Counted from the stretch's first letter, positions 41,890 to 51,549 are shown. The stretch is 64,000 nt of DNA from an uncultured Eggerthellaceae bacterium (GCA_910588435.1 CAJUPL010000003.1:62001-126000), one strand, 5' to 3'. Notes: generated from the sequence alone by a model not told the origin. Program-made: numbers and translations.

Positions 41890-42138
41890 ATGAAGCATAG
41901 TGTAGATTCATATGATGTCTATGGCTTGTTAGCATCCTATATGAATGAAGGGCGGGAAATGGGTTGTGGCTATTGCATAAGGTGCGGAAAGTGCACCGGT
42001 GAATCAAAGAAAATCCGGCGACACCACTGTTTCTTCTGCGGGGTTGATAATCCCGTAGATGCTACGAAATGTGGATCATGCGGGAAGCCCTTACCAAAAC
42101 CTGCTGGCATCAAGAACGATTCGAATAAAAGGACATGA
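41890..42138 (+). CDS. Small double zinc-ribbon protein
   Basis: 82 residues with CxxC-type pairs: CGYCIRCGKC near residue 26, then CFFCGVDNPVDATKCGSCGK. No RBS of quality precedes the ATG, and ATG 41,941 or 41,959 are alternative starts. AT-rich codon use. Function unknown; a redox or metal chaperone role beside the molybdoenzymes is a guess. Confidence 0.55.
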   Translation: MKHSVDSYDVYGLLASYMNEGREMGCGYCIRCGKCTGESKKIRRHHCFFCGVDNPVDATKCGSCGKPLPKPAGIKNDSNKRT

Positions 42139-42168
42139 ACATACAAGATCATGAATCAAACGTTTTGA

Positions 42169-43767
42169 TCAAATGTTCTTCAAAGTATGCTCGCTCTGCC
42201 TATCGAGGATCATGAACCCCAACATCAATTTGAACTTGGTGCTCGGATGATTTAAATCCATATTCAATGTTGCTACGATCTGTTCCAACCTTCGGTAAAA
42301 AGTTGATCGATCAACGAATAATTGTTTAGCAGCTTTTACAGGAGAGCAATCACATTCGATGTAGGCTCGAAGCGCCGGATACAGTTCACTTCCCTTTTGA
42401 TTATCTCGATGGATGAGCTCGATTAAACCATAGGGAACCAAAAAGAACGGATCCATGTTCGAAGAAAGCGTCTGATACGCGAACTCGAGCGAAAGATTAT
42501 CAGCAGTATAGACCCCTTCTTTCAAATTCACCTCTTGTGCATATTCTATCAATGGCTTGACATGGTCGAATCCGTATTTGCAATGACGCAACCCTTGGTT
42601 CACATGGCTTGTTACTACCAATGCATTATTGTCTTCAGCGAAGCGTTCGAGAAATTCAACACAATCAGAAAAGGCATCATAAGAGGCCTTTGTGTAATTG
42701 ATCAATATACAGAATATGTCATCAGGAAAAATTGGTACAGCAAATGAGAGAGAGGAGGCTAAACGATCTGCGACTGAACGAATGGTGAACTTTCGCTCCG
42801 TGTATGAGGAATCGCCTTCATGCAACAAAACAACAGCAGCTGTCACATATAGATCGTCGTGGAAGCTCCAGCCCATCTCATGAGCACTTCGGGCTAGTAC
42901 ATGCTTTGAGACTCTTTCGCCTTCGAGCAAACGCTTGATTGGTCCCAATGCCTCAAAATGATGCATGTCAGCCATTTGATAAGGAAACAATAGATACGCA
43001 TAATTGACGAATCTTCCGAGCTCTTTTATCAATGCGTAGTGTTTGTTTGAGATATCGGTTGTGTGATCGGGCATCGACATGTTGATGCGAACCACATAGC
43101 CTTCAGGCAATGATACGTTCAATGAAAGATCTCTGGGCCCATCTATCCATTTGATCGAATGCGGCCCTTTGATACGAAACGGATGACGCATCCCTGGGTT
43201 GTTCATGAAAGAATCCTGGATCAATTTCAGTTGTTGCTTTGTGAATTGGCTGTCTTTTACAAGGTCTGAAAAAGCACTCTCAGGGGCAGCAGGACTATAC
43301 TGTCGGTGGCTAATCACACGATGGTTGATATCACTGATCATGATATTGCATTTGCAGATGTCGAGACTCACCTTAACAAGGTCATCAATCGAGCCGTCTT
43401 TCGACAACACCTCATGCATTGTCTCCTGCCAAGAATTATAGATTGCAAATTCGTGGCTAATCGCCTCAAAGAGCATCGCAAAACCGACATCTTCACGCAC
43501 GACGAAATAGTCGTTTTGCGCAATCCATGGAGGGAGACTGGACAACGCTACGGTTGCCCCGTATATGATGAGGGACTTCCCTTCGAAAGCTTCAAGATCA
43601 TTGATCTGATCACTATTGATAAGCGTTAATGCAGCAGGGTCGATACTGCTATCTGACCGAAATACATCGAAATGTGATATCTCATTGATGTTGGGATCAG
43701 AGATGAGATTGTGCGAACTCCAATAATCCGATAAGTCCTCGGCGAAGATGTAAGCGTTGAGTTCCAT
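42169..43767 (-). CDS. PucR/CdaR-type transcriptional regulator
   Basis: 532 residues. The C-terminal HTH (YIECDCSPVKAAKQLFVDRSTFYRRLEQI) is the PucR-family DNA-binding domain. The central region would be the GAF/GGDEF-like sensory part, and the N-terminus is weakly conserved. It is divergent from the first molybdoenzyme operon across a 297-base gap, so it probably regulates that operon in response to a small molecule. AT-rich relative to neighbours. Confidence 0.82.
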   Translation of the reverse strand: MELNAYIFAEDLSDYWSSHNLISDPNINEISHFDVFRSDSSIDPAALTLINSDQINDLEAFEGKSLIIYGATVALSSLPPWIAQNDYFVVREDVGFAMLFEAISHEFAIYNSWQETMHEVLSKDGSIDDLVKVSLDICKCNIMISDINHRVISHRQYSPAAPESAFSDLVKDSQFTKQQLKLIQDSFMNNPGMRHPFRIKGPHSIKWIDGPRDLSLNVSLPEGYVVRINMSMPDHTTDISNKHYALIKELGRFVNYAYLLFPYQMADMHHFEALGPIKRLLEGERVSKHVLARSAHEMGWSFHDDLYVTAAVVLLHEGDSSYTERKFTIRSVADRLASSLSFAVPIFPDDIFCILINYTKASYDAFSDCVEFLERFAEDNNALVVTSHVNQGLRHCKYGFDHVKPLIEYAQEVNLKEGVYTADNLSLEFAYQTLSSNMDPFFLVPYGLIELIHRDNQKGSELYPALRAYIECDCSPVKAAKQLFVDRSTFYRRLEQIVATLNMDLNHPSTKFKLMLGFMILDRQSEHTLKNI

Positions 43768-44064
43768 TTTAATCCTTATACAAGGCCGTTGTTAATGGAT
43801 GGCTTCGCTTCTACCAAGATGTATCAGCTTGCGTCCTAAACATACGCCAGCTCAGAGTAGTACTTTTAACCCTTTCAAGCATAACGAGTCGAACACATTG
43901 TATCAAAATGCTTTTCCATTCGATACATTCCGTGTCTTAGCGAAACCCTTGGCACTCTATAGCCTGAATACATCCACTGGCATTTCTATTCGAACAATTC
44001 GTTTGCCCTATGCACTTTAACGAGTTGCTGAATATTGATGCCAAACGCTAGGAGAGGAGAAAAG
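43768..44064. promoter_or_regulatory. Intergenic control region between PucR-type regulator and molybdoenzyme operon
   Basis: No gene is visible in these 297 bases. TGTATC at 43,919 and GATACA near 43,920-43,950 form an inverted repeat (TGTATC, 17 bases, GATACA), a possible regulator site. GGAGAGGAGAAAAG at 44,051-44,064 is the strong RBS of the enzyme. Confidence 0.4.
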
Positions 44065-46308
44065 ATGAAAGAAGGATTTATCCCTGTAGGGGAAGGGCTT
44101 CCTTCGCAGTGGACGGAAGGTGATGAGACGATCACGCGTACCACAGCATGGTCAGCACCTGGATGTCACAACGGCTGCGGCGTCCTCCTCCACACGGACA
44201 AGGAGGGCAACCTCACGAAGGTCGAGGGCGACCCGGACTGTCCGTTCAATGAGGGGCGCCTTTGTCTGCGCTGCCTGGCAATGCCTCAGACGATGAACGA
44301 CCCGCATCGCGCGCTTTACCCGTTGAAGCGCCCGCGTGACCAGCGCGGCAATCCCGATGCGTGGGAGCGCACGACATGGGATGATGCGATCGATATCATC
44401 GTGAAGAACATGAAGGAGATCAAGGAGAAGTACGGCGCTCATACCTTCATGTTCAATCAAGGCACTGGTCGTGACATTACGTATTATCAGACCTATCTGG
44501 CTTCTGCCTATGGTTCAGCGAACGTGCTCGGCTGGCAGGCAGGTGAGTCTTGCTACCTTCCTCGTATCTCTGGTATGGCCGGCACGCTGGGGGGCTTCTT
44601 CCTGACTGATTACTCTCAGCAGTTCGTAGATCGTTACGATAATCCTGATTGGGTAGCTCCTGAGACGCTTGTGGTGTGGGGCGCAAACTTCTTGAACTCG
44701 AATTCTGATGGCAACATGGGTTATTGGACCATCGAGCTCATGAAGCGAGGCACGAAGCTGATCGTCATCGATCCGCGCCTAACATGGTTGTCTGCTCATG
44801 CTGAGCAACGTCTTCGTCTGCGACCGGGCACTGATGGTGCGCTTGCTCTGGGTCTGTGTAACTATATCATCGAGAACGATCTCTATGATCATGATTTCGT
44901 TGACAAGTGGACCTATGGTTTCGACGAACTCAAAGAGGTCTGCAAGCCATACACGCTGGAAAAGACCGCTGAGATCTGCTGGCTCGATCCCGACGATATT
45001 GCTCGGGCTGCTCGCACTATCGCAACCAGCAAACCATGCGCCATGCAGTGGGGTCTTGCTGTTGATTGCAACAACGATGAGGCGGTTCCGCAGGCTCATG
45101 CGATCCAATGCGTATTCATCATCACGGGTCAGATTGACAATCCCGGTGGCAATTTCCTTCCTGTTGATATCCAGACCTACGAGGGTCCTGGCTTCAGCAC
45201 GGGTTTGCTCACGGAGGAGGATCGCAATCTGAAGATCGGCGTTGACAGGTTCCCCATGTATAAATATGGCTCGACCGCTGCAAGCGGTGATGCGATGCTC
45301 GAATGCCTAGAGACGGGCGAACCTTATCAGATGCACGGCGCATGGATTCAGTCCGCAAGCCCGCTCGTCTGCTGCGCGAACGATCCTGATCGCGTCTACA
45401 ATGCTATGAAGGATCTCGACTTCATCTGCATGATCGATCCGTACATGAATGCTACAGCGCAGGCGTTAGCTGATGTGTTCCTTCCGGTCTGCATGTTCCC
45501 GGAGCGTAACGGTATCGCTCTCACCACCGGTTCTCAGCGTGCAGCACGCATGACCAAGGTCTGCGAGCCGAAAGGTGAGAGCAAGTCCGATCCCGAAATC
45601 GTGTTGGAAGTAGGCAAGAAGCTCTGCCCTGAACACTTCCAGTGGGAGACGGTAGAGGATCTGTTCACGGACTTCATCGAGACCACGGGCGTCACGTTCG
45701 AAGAGCTGGAAGATTTGCAGCCCATCTATCCTCCCTTCGAATACTACAAGCACGAGAAGGGTCTCCTTCGCCCTGATGGACAGCCCGGCTTCAATACGCA
45801 AACGGGACGCATCGAGATCTACTCCACGATGTTCCAGTCCATGGGCCTCGATCCGCTCCCGTATTTCGAGGAGCCAGTACCTGGCCCCGTCTCTGATCCG
45901 GAGAAGTTCGAGAAGTATCCCTATATTCTCATCACAGGCACCCGTCGCCCTGCATTCTTCCACAGCGAGCACCGCACGATTCCTGGTCTTCGCCGCGTGA
46001 ACCCCGATCCGCTGGTGGAGATTCATCCCGATGATGCGAAAGATCTTGACGTGCATGACGGTGAGTGGGTCTGGCTCACGAACTATCAAGGCCGCTGCAA
46101 GCGCAAGGTCTCCGTTTCAAAAGAGGCCCTGAAGGGCGTTTTCACAGCTGATCATGCATGGTATTACCCCGAAGCTGGTCCGGAGAACCTCTATGACGTG
46201 AGGGAATTGAACGTGAACAACCTCATCCCGTACACAACGGGTAAATCCGGCTTTGGTACCAACATGAAGGCAAACCTCTGCACCATCGAGAAGTTCAAGG
46301 AAGACTAG
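44065..46308 (+). CDS. Molybdopterin oxidoreductase, catechol dehydroxylase/transhydroxylase-like, catalytic subunit
   Basis: 747 residues, DMSO-reductase family with bis-MGD. N-terminal Cys are C34, C38, C67 and C70 (SAPGCHNGCG ... GRLCLRC): the usual first Cys of the 4Fe-4S motif is absent and an extra Cys follows GRLC. MGD-binding segments include VVWGANFLNSNSDG and LIVIDPRLTWLSAHAEQRLRLRPGTDGALALG. S162-C163 (GESCYLPRIS) is the candidate Mo ligand position. There is no Tat signal, so it is cytosolic. With a small two-cluster Fe-S subunit and an MFS transporter after it, this is the layout known for Gordonibacter catechol dehydroxylases. The substrate is unknown. Confidence 0.82.
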   Translation: MKEGFIPVGEGLPSQWTEGDETITRTTAWSAPGCHNGCGVLLHTDKEGNLTKVEGDPDCPFNEGRLCLRCLAMPQTMNDPHRALYPLKRPRDQRGNPDAWERTTWDDAIDIIVKNMKEIKEKYGAHTFMFNQGTGRDITYYQTYLASAYGSANVLGWQAGESCYLPRISGMAGTLGGFFLTDYSQQFVDRYDNPDWVAPETLVVWGANFLNSNSDGNMGYWTIELMKRGTKLIVIDPRLTWLSAHAEQRLRLRPGTDGALALGLCNYIIENDLYDHDFVDKWTYGFDELKEVCKPYTLEKTAEICWLDPDDIARAARTIATSKPCAMQWGLAVDCNNDEAVPQAHAIQCVFIITGQIDNPGGNFLPVDIQTYEGPGFSTGLLTEEDRNLKIGVDRFPMYKYGSTAASGDAMLECLETGEPYQMHGAWIQSASPLVCCANDPDRVYNAMKDLDFICMIDPYMNATAQALADVFLPVCMFPERNGIALTTGSQRAARMTKVCEPKGESKSDPEIVLEVGKKLCPEHFQWETVEDLFTDFIETTGVTFEELEDLQPIYPPFEYYKHEKGLLRPDGQPGFNTQTGRIEIYSTMFQSMGLDPLPYFEEPVPGPVSDPEKFEKYPYILITGTRRPAFFHSEHRTIPGLRRVNPDPLVEIHPDDAKDLDVHDGEWVWLTNYQGRCKRKVSVSKEALKGVFTADHAWYYPEAGPENLYDVRELNVNNLIPYTTGKSGFGTNMKANLCTIEKFKED

Positions 46309-46317
46309 GTGATATCA

Positions 46318-46662
46318 ATGAAAAACAACGCATTCTTGATCGATGGTAACTGGTGTTACGGATGCCATGCCTGTGAACTCGCTTGTCAGATGGAGCGACA
46401 GTTTCCCAGCGTAGACCAAATGGGGATCCAGGTTGCCAAGCTTGGTGTGTGGGATTACGAACAGGATGGCGAAGAAAAATGGCAGGATACGTTCTTTGCT
46501 ATCCCCACAGATCAATGCAACGGTTGTGCTGGAACGTTGAAGGAAGGCCAACAGCCAGTATGCGCCACGGTATGCGGTGCTCAGGCTTTGAAACTCGGCG
46601 ATTACGACGAACTTATCAAAGAGGCCGATACGCGTCGGCAGATGGTTGTACGAATCGCATAG
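46318..46662 (+). CDS. 4Fe-4S electron-transfer subunit of molybdoenzyme 1
   Basis: 114 residues with CYGCHACELAC near the N-terminus and CNGCAGTLKEGQQPVCATVC, giving two 4Fe-4S clusters (DmsB-like but shortened; DmsB has four). ATG 46,318 has AGGTG seven bases upstream. It is nine bases after the catalytic subunit gene. No membrane anchor subunit is present. Confidence 0.85.
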   Translation: MKNNAFLIDGNWCYGCHACELACQMERQFPSVDQMGIQVAKLGVWDYEQDGEEKWQDTFFAIPTDQCNGCAGTLKEGQQPVCATVCGAQALKLGDYDELIKEADTRRQMVVRIA

Positions 46663-46671
46663 CTTTTTTAG

Positions 46672-46711
46672 CAACGGCGTGCTCTCGTTGAGGGAACGCC
46701 GTTGTGGGTTT
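46672..46711 (+). terminator. Hairpin before the MFS transporter gene
   Basis: CAACGGCGT pairs with ACGCCGTTG, followed by TGGGTTTTTGGG. It likely attenuates transcription between enzyme subunits and transporter. Confidence 0.75.
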
Positions 46712-46727
46712 TTGGGAGGAGACTCAA

Positions 46728-47966
46728 ATGAGAATCGAATTGACAGGTTTCAAAAAGGTCATGTTCACGATCGCTGCGATCTCGACATGCTTCATATCCA
46801 TGGCTGAGATGGCAGTAAACCCTGCGATCTTCGCGATCATGGAGACCTATGGCTATGACGCTTTGGGCAGTTACTGCATCTCAGCACCGGCTCTTTGTGC
46901 GGGTATCGCAGCGCTCGTCGCAACAGCGTTGATGTCAAAAATCTCGAAAAAGACGCTGATGATAGCGGCAGCGACGATCTTTACGCTGAGCGGCTTCTTT
47001 GCATGCGCCGTTCCCGACGTTGGATATTACGCCGTAATGCGCTCTATTATGGGTGTCGGCGAAGGTTTAATCTCTGCTGTCCTCATGGCCTATGTGGCAA
47101 CCCTGTTCTTCGAGCCTGCACAGCATGCTTCATTCATGGGAATTTGGAATGTCGGTAACACCATCGTAGGGGCTGCCCTCTCGCTCGCTGGTGGATTTTT
47201 GGCTATTCCGGAATGGCAGAACATCTTTACGATGTTCATTCTTGGCGTTGTTGTCATCATCCTGATTGCCTTGTTCATGCCGGCGCTCTCTCGTCTTGAT
47301 GCCGAAGAAGCAGACGCTCGTGAATCCCATGCCAGCGCTGAAGTAGCTCAGAAATCCAAACTACCCGGTGTCTTCTGGGCCTTCATCGTCAACTGCGTGC
47401 TCTTCTGCTTGATGGTGGGCTTGAACCTCTACTTCGGCTCTGAGTACATCGAAGAGACCGGTCTCGGTGGTGCCGATACCGCTGGTATCTATATGATGGT
47501 CTATACATTGGTCGGTATCATTCCTGGATTCGTCTTCGGTAAGCTGTTCATGTCACTGAAAGGGCGCGTATCGACTCTGTCTTTCGCACTCATGATCATT
47601 GCTTTCTTACTCATGTATTTCGTAGAAGGCAATGCTGTTGTTGTGATGATCGCATTCATTCTTGCTGGTCTTGCTTTCGGTTTGTTCTACCCTTATATGT
47701 TCGCGATGGGCGCATTGGTGGTCGCACCAGATCGTATCGACCTTTCCATGAGCGCAGCGACCGCCTGTTATCAATTCTCGTTCTTCGCAATTACATTCAT
47801 CGTGAACGGACTTCGTATGGTTCTTGCGCCTGAAACGGGTATGGTCGTTCCACAGTTTCTCGCGTTTTGCCTTCTCGGCGTGATCGCGATCGTGATCAAT
47901 CTTGCAACGCATGGATCCTTCAAGAAGTTCCGTGAGACGCAAGATGAGCTCCCGCAAGGGCATTAA
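46728..47966 (+). CDS. MFS transporter of the molybdoenzyme cluster
   Basis: 412 residues with 12 predicted membrane helices in two halves, joined by a charged loop near residue 190 (RLDAEEADARESHASAEVAQ). MFS features: RSIMGVGEGLISAVLMAY in the first half and the MSLKGRVSTLSFAL loop in the second. The start has GGGAGGAGACTCAA. Located between two molybdoenzymes, it probably imports their phenolic substrate or exports product; this is inference from context. Confidence 0.82.
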   Translation: MRIELTGFKKVMFTIAAISTCFISMAEMAVNPAIFAIMETYGYDALGSYCISAPALCAGIAALVATALMSKISKKTLMIAAATIFTLSGFFACAVPDVGYYAVMRSIMGVGEGLISAVLMAYVATLFFEPAQHASFMGIWNVGNTIVGAALSLAGGFLAIPEWQNIFTMFILGVVVIILIALFMPALSRLDAEEADARESHASAEVAQKSKLPGVFWAFIVNCVLFCLMVGLNLYFGSEYIEETGLGGADTAGIYMMVYTLVGIIPGFVFGKLFMSLKGRVSTLSFALMIIAFLLMYFVEGNAVVVMIAFILAGLAFGLFYPYMFAMGALVVAPDRIDLSMSAATACYQFSFFAITFIVNGLRMVLAPETGMVVPQFLAFCLLGVIAIVINLATHGSFKKFRETQDELPQGH

Positions 47967-48118
47967 CGACCAATTCCCCATTGATCAGCTTGATAAGCGA
48001 ATTAGCTCACGTTCGATAAGAAAACCTCGGAATGCCTGCATACGAGGTGCGACTCCTGACTGGATCGAATAGAGGATGGTTTCTTTATCGGATTGAGAAG
48101 AGAGAGGAAGGATTTGAA

Positions 48119-50527
48119 ATGAAGGAGTGGAAAGAAGTTCTCGAAGACGGTACCGAGGTTGTGCGATCAGCTGGTTGGTCTGCACCAGGATGTCATCCTA
48201 CCGCGTGTGGCGTTCGCTTGTTCGTCAAGGACGGCAAGCTCGTCAAGGTGGAAGGCGATCCGGATCACCCCATCACGCAGGGTCGTCTGTGCGTTCGGTG
48301 CTTGAGCTTGCCGGAGGCCGTGAATCACCCCGATCGTCTGCTCTATCCCATGAAGCGCAAGAAGGAGGATCGTGGCAAGGATACGTGGGAGCGCTGTTCG
48401 TGGGATGAGGCGTTGGATATCATCAAGGAGAACTACGATAAGGTGGTGGAGGAGTATGGCCTGCAGGCTACCGTAGCCTTCGAGGGTACGGGTCGCATGG
48501 CGTCCATCGAGTCGACGACGGCTGCTTTCAACGTGCTGCTCTCCCCGCATCTCTGCTACGCGTTCGCTGGGTACTCATGCTATGGGCCGCGCATCGCGAT
48601 CACCGTGTTCACTGCGGGTGCGGGCATTCCTGAGATGGACTATGCCGGTGGCTTCGCAGACCGCTACGATGATCCCCGCTTCGAGGTTCCGAAGTACATT
48701 GTCATTTGGGGAAAAGAGCCTCTGTCTTCCAATGCAGATGGCATGTTTGGCCACGCGGTGACCGACCTCATGCATCGGGGTGCCAAGCTCATTGTCATCG
48801 ACCCTCGCGTTACTTGGCTTGCTGCTCACTCAGAGTATTTCATTCAGTTGCGACCGGGTACTGATACGGCCTTGGCGTTGGGTCTGCTACGCGTCATTAT
48901 CGATGAGGATCTGTACGATCATGATTTCGTTGAGAACTGGACACTCGGATTCGACGCCCTCAAAGAGAGGCTCAAGGATTATCCAGTTGAGAAGGTTGCG
49001 GAGATCTGCGATGTCGATCCCGAGATCATTCGTGCGACTGCCCGAGCCATGGCTGAACATCCAGTCTCCTGTACCTGGGGCGTTTCAGTCGACCAGAACA
49101 AGAACGGTCTGCAGATGGGTCAGGCTATCCTGACAATCAGTGCTATCACAGGCAATCTTGATGTACCTGGTGGTACGGTGTTGGGATCGATGTTGGGCTC
49201 CGATGACGGTGAAGGCCGCACGTCCATGAACGAGGACTACCATGCTGGCGAAGACATGCAGGTGTCTAGCACTTCAGGCTACCAGGGAACGAGCCAGGCT
49301 GGCGTGTCGCTCGCTCAGATCAAGGCAGAGACGCCTCCTGAGATTCAGGCAATGAGAATCGGCTCCAATCTGTACCCGGCCTATGACATGACCATGAACG
49401 AGGTGCAGCCTGACTACTTCGTGCAGTGCATCGAGCGCGATGAGCCCTATCCGGTGCGCTTCGCGTGGATCCAGAGTTCCAACTTCCTATCTCCGACGTG
49501 CTCCGCTCAGCCCGATCGCTGGATGAAGGCATTCAAGAAGATGGACTTTACGTTCGCAACGGACGTCTTCATGAATCCGACAATCATGGCCTTGGCAGAT
49601 GTGGTCCTTCCGGTTGCCATGTTCCCCGAAGCTGACGGCGTTGTGATGCCTCAGTACGGCATGAACAAGACGTCTGGCTCATGCATCGTCAAAGCCCTTC
49701 AAATGGGCGAATGCCGCTCTGACGCAGAGATCAACTACCTTATCGGCAAGAAGCTCAACCCAACGGCATGGCCCGATACGTTGGAAGAGTATATGTCCAC
49801 CTATCTGGACGATCAGGCGACGTTCGCTCATACGGACTTCGAGGGTCTGAAGAAGATGGGTACCTACCAAGAACCCACGGTGTACAAGAAGTACGAGAAG
49901 GGTCTCTTGCGCGCTGATGGTCAACCGGGGTTTAATACGACCTCGGGCAAGTTCGAGATCAAGTGCTCCATGTATAAATTCTTTGGTGACGATCCGCTGC
50001 CTTATTACGAGGAGCCGACCATGAGCCCGGTGTCCACGCCAGAGCTCTTTGAGGAGTACCCGATCGTGCTTACGACGGGCGGCCGCAAGTTCACCTCTTT
50101 CCATTCAGAGCATCGTCAGATTGAAACGCTTCGCAACATCGACAAATGGCCGCGCCTTGAGATCAATCCGGAGACGGCGAAGAAGTATGGCGTGGAAGAT
50201 GGCGCATGGGTGTGGATAGAAAACCCCCATGGCAAGGCGAAACTGATGGCCGAAGTGACCGCAGGTGTCAAACCGGGCGTCGTGCATGCCACCCACGGTT
50301 GGTGGTTCCCCGAGCAGGAGGGAGCTGAGCCCAATTTGTACGGTGTTTGGAAATCGAACATCAACACCATGGTCCCGAACCTCGATAACGGCAAGATCGG
50401 ATTTGGCGCACCTTTCAAGAACGTTCTCTGCAAGGTCTATCCCGCCGTGGATAACATCGAGAGTCCTGAAGCGCTTGATCCATATTCGAAGCGCCGCGTC
50501 GCGCCTGTGAATAAGTCTGAGGAGTAA
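48119..50527 (+). CDS. Molybdopterin oxidoreductase 2, catechol dehydroxylase/transhydroxylase-like
   Basis: 802 residues, DMSO-reductase family, paralogous to the enzyme at 44,065. N-terminal Cys are C25, C30, C58 and C61 (SAPGCHPTACG ... GRLCVRC), again with the unusual Cys arrangement. S153-C154 (GYSCYGPRIAIT) is the Mo-ligand candidate. MGD motifs are VIWGKEPLSSNADG and LIVIDPRVTWLAAHSE. An insert of about 45 residues (GSDDGEGRTSMNEDYHAGED and on) distinguishes it from its paralogue. No Tat signal. ATG 48,119 has GGAAGGATTTGAA upstream. The substrate is unknown. Confidence 0.82.
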   Translation: MKEWKEVLEDGTEVVRSAGWSAPGCHPTACGVRLFVKDGKLVKVEGDPDHPITQGRLCVRCLSLPEAVNHPDRLLYPMKRKKEDRGKDTWERCSWDEALDIIKENYDKVVEEYGLQATVAFEGTGRMASIESTTAAFNVLLSPHLCYAFAGYSCYGPRIAITVFTAGAGIPEMDYAGGFADRYDDPRFEVPKYIVIWGKEPLSSNADGMFGHAVTDLMHRGAKLIVIDPRVTWLAAHSEYFIQLRPGTDTALALGLLRVIIDEDLYDHDFVENWTLGFDALKERLKDYPVEKVAEICDVDPEIIRATARAMAEHPVSCTWGVSVDQNKNGLQMGQAILTISAITGNLDVPGGTVLGSMLGSDDGEGRTSMNEDYHAGEDMQVSSTSGYQGTSQAGVSLAQIKAETPPEIQAMRIGSNLYPAYDMTMNEVQPDYFVQCIERDEPYPVRFAWIQSSNFLSPTCSAQPDRWMKAFKKMDFTFATDVFMNPTIMALADVVLPVAMFPEADGVVMPQYGMNKTSGSCIVKALQMGECRSDAEINYLIGKKLNPTAWPDTLEEYMSTYLDDQATFAHTDFEGLKKMGTYQEPTVYKKYEKGLLRADGQPGFNTTSGKFEIKCSMYKFFGDDPLPYYEEPTMSPVSTPELFEEYPIVLTTGGRKFTSFHSEHRQIETLRNIDKWPRLEINPETAKKYGVEDGAWVWIENPHGKAKLMAEVTAGVKPGVVHATHGWWFPEQEGAEPNLYGVWKSNINTMVPNLDNGKIGFGAPFKNVLCKVYPAVDNIESPEALDPYSKRRVAPVNKSEE

Positions 50528-50556
50528 TCAGCATACTGCCGAATAAAGGAGGAACA

Positions 50557-50886
50557 ATGAACGGACTTCTTGTTGATATTAATTTTTGCACTGGCTGCCA
50601 TTCATGCGAAGTTGCGTGTAAGAATGAGCACGACCTTCCGCTTGATAATTATGGTATCAAGATCTCGAAAGTCGGACCTTTCAAGATCGAGCAGCAGGAT
50701 TGGGTATTCAATTACGTTCCCAGTCTTACGAAAGAGTGCGATCTGTGCCACGAGCGCGTGGAGCGAGGTGAAAAGCCATCATGCGTGCTCCACTGTTTAG
50801 GCCAAGCCCTTGAATATGGGCCAGTGGAGGATTTGGTTAAGAGAATGGAAGAGATCGGCTCATCCGCACAGATCATGATTCCGTAA
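50557..50886 (+). CDS. 4Fe-4S electron-transfer subunit of molybdoenzyme 2
   Basis: 109 residues: CTGCHSCEVACKNE near the N-terminus and CDLCHERVERGEKPSCVLHC, two 4Fe-4S clusters. GGAGGAAC is the RBS. It is paralogous in layout to the protein at 46,318, and the two may not be interchangeable since their middle regions differ. Confidence 0.85.
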   Translation: MNGLLVDINFCTGCHSCEVACKNEHDLPLDNYGIKISKVGPFKIEQQDWVFNYVPSLTKECDLCHERVERGEKPSCVLHCLGQALEYGPVEDLVKRMEEIGSSAQIMIP

Positions 50887-50960
50887 TCTGGCCAGGAGCC
50901 GGAACTGTTGGTATTTTGCAGTTTCGGCTCTACCCCCATCTCTTAGGGAAAGGAACCGTT

Positions 50961-51194
50961 ATGTGTTTTAGACCAGCTAGTGCTGCATCATCGATTAAAT
51001 GTCCAAAGTGCGGTTTTGACAATCCTTCTGTCACAGACACATGCCTTGAGTGTGATGCCGATCTGACAGAAGTTAAAAAGGCCTTTGGAGATGCAGCAGC
51101 TTCCGCAGGCGATGTTGCTCCCAGCGCACCGGGAGCATCGCCCACGCCGCCAGTGCCGGGGGCACCTAAACCTCCAGCACCACCGGTCGCTTGA
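50961..51194 (+). CDS. Small zinc-ribbon protein with Ala/Pro-rich tail
   Basis: 77 residues: CPKCGFDNPSVTDTCLECDA zinc ribbon at about 14-33, then an Ala/Pro tail (PTPPVPGAPKPPAPPVA). ATG 50,961 has AAAGGA upstream. It closes the second molybdoenzyme unit, before a strong terminator. It could be a maturation helper, but nothing in sequence proves this. Confidence 0.65.
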   Translation: MCFRPASAASSIKCPKCGFDNPSVTDTCLECDADLTEVKKAFGDAAASAGDVAPSAPGASPTPPVPGAPKPPAPPVA

Positions 51195-51222
51195 TTAACT
51201 GATTCACTTTCTTGATTCGTTT

Positions 51223-51260
51223 GCGCTTGCCAAGTGCTCTCGCTATTTGGCAAGCGTTTT
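51223..51260 (+). terminator. Terminator of the second molybdoenzyme unit
   Basis: CGCTTGCCAA pairs with TTGGCAAGCG, followed by TTTTCTTTTC. Confidence 0.9.
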
Positions 51261-51315
51261 CTTTTCTGGCCAAAAACGCAATTCGCTCTAATTTGTAAGT
51301 GGACGTGAGAAGATC

Positions 51316-51549
51316 ATGGATATTCAAAAATGCTACAAAACACATAAGTACAGAACGTGTCCATGTCTTAGGATGTGTCCGCAAAAGCGCAAAGAAATAT
51401 CAATGGGAGTGATAAGAGATACTGTAAAACTCGAAGACTTGGGTTCAAAGAACGCTAGATGCACAACCAAACCAAGCGTTACAGACGAGTTACGAAGCGA
51501 CTCCGATATAAACGAGAGTACCTCTTCGCATGAAAAGGATGGCGCATAA
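51316..51549 (+). CDS. Doubtful 77-residue ORF in AT-rich stretch
   Basis: There is a Cys-rich N-terminus (CPCLRMCPQK) and a polar, Ser/Asp-rich remainder, with no homologue recognised. A weak RBS (AGAAG) precedes it. It may be a decayed gene. The rest of 51,260-51,847 shows nothing else I can support. Confidence 0.3.
   Translation: MDIQKCYKTHKYRTCPCLRMCPQKRKEISMGVIRDTVKLEDLGSKNARCTTKPSVTDELRSDSDINESTSSHEKDGA

Noticed and set aside
43799..44020. 73-codon ORF upstream of molybdoenzyme 1
   Set aside because: Lies in the divergent control region, no RBS and no protein-like composition.
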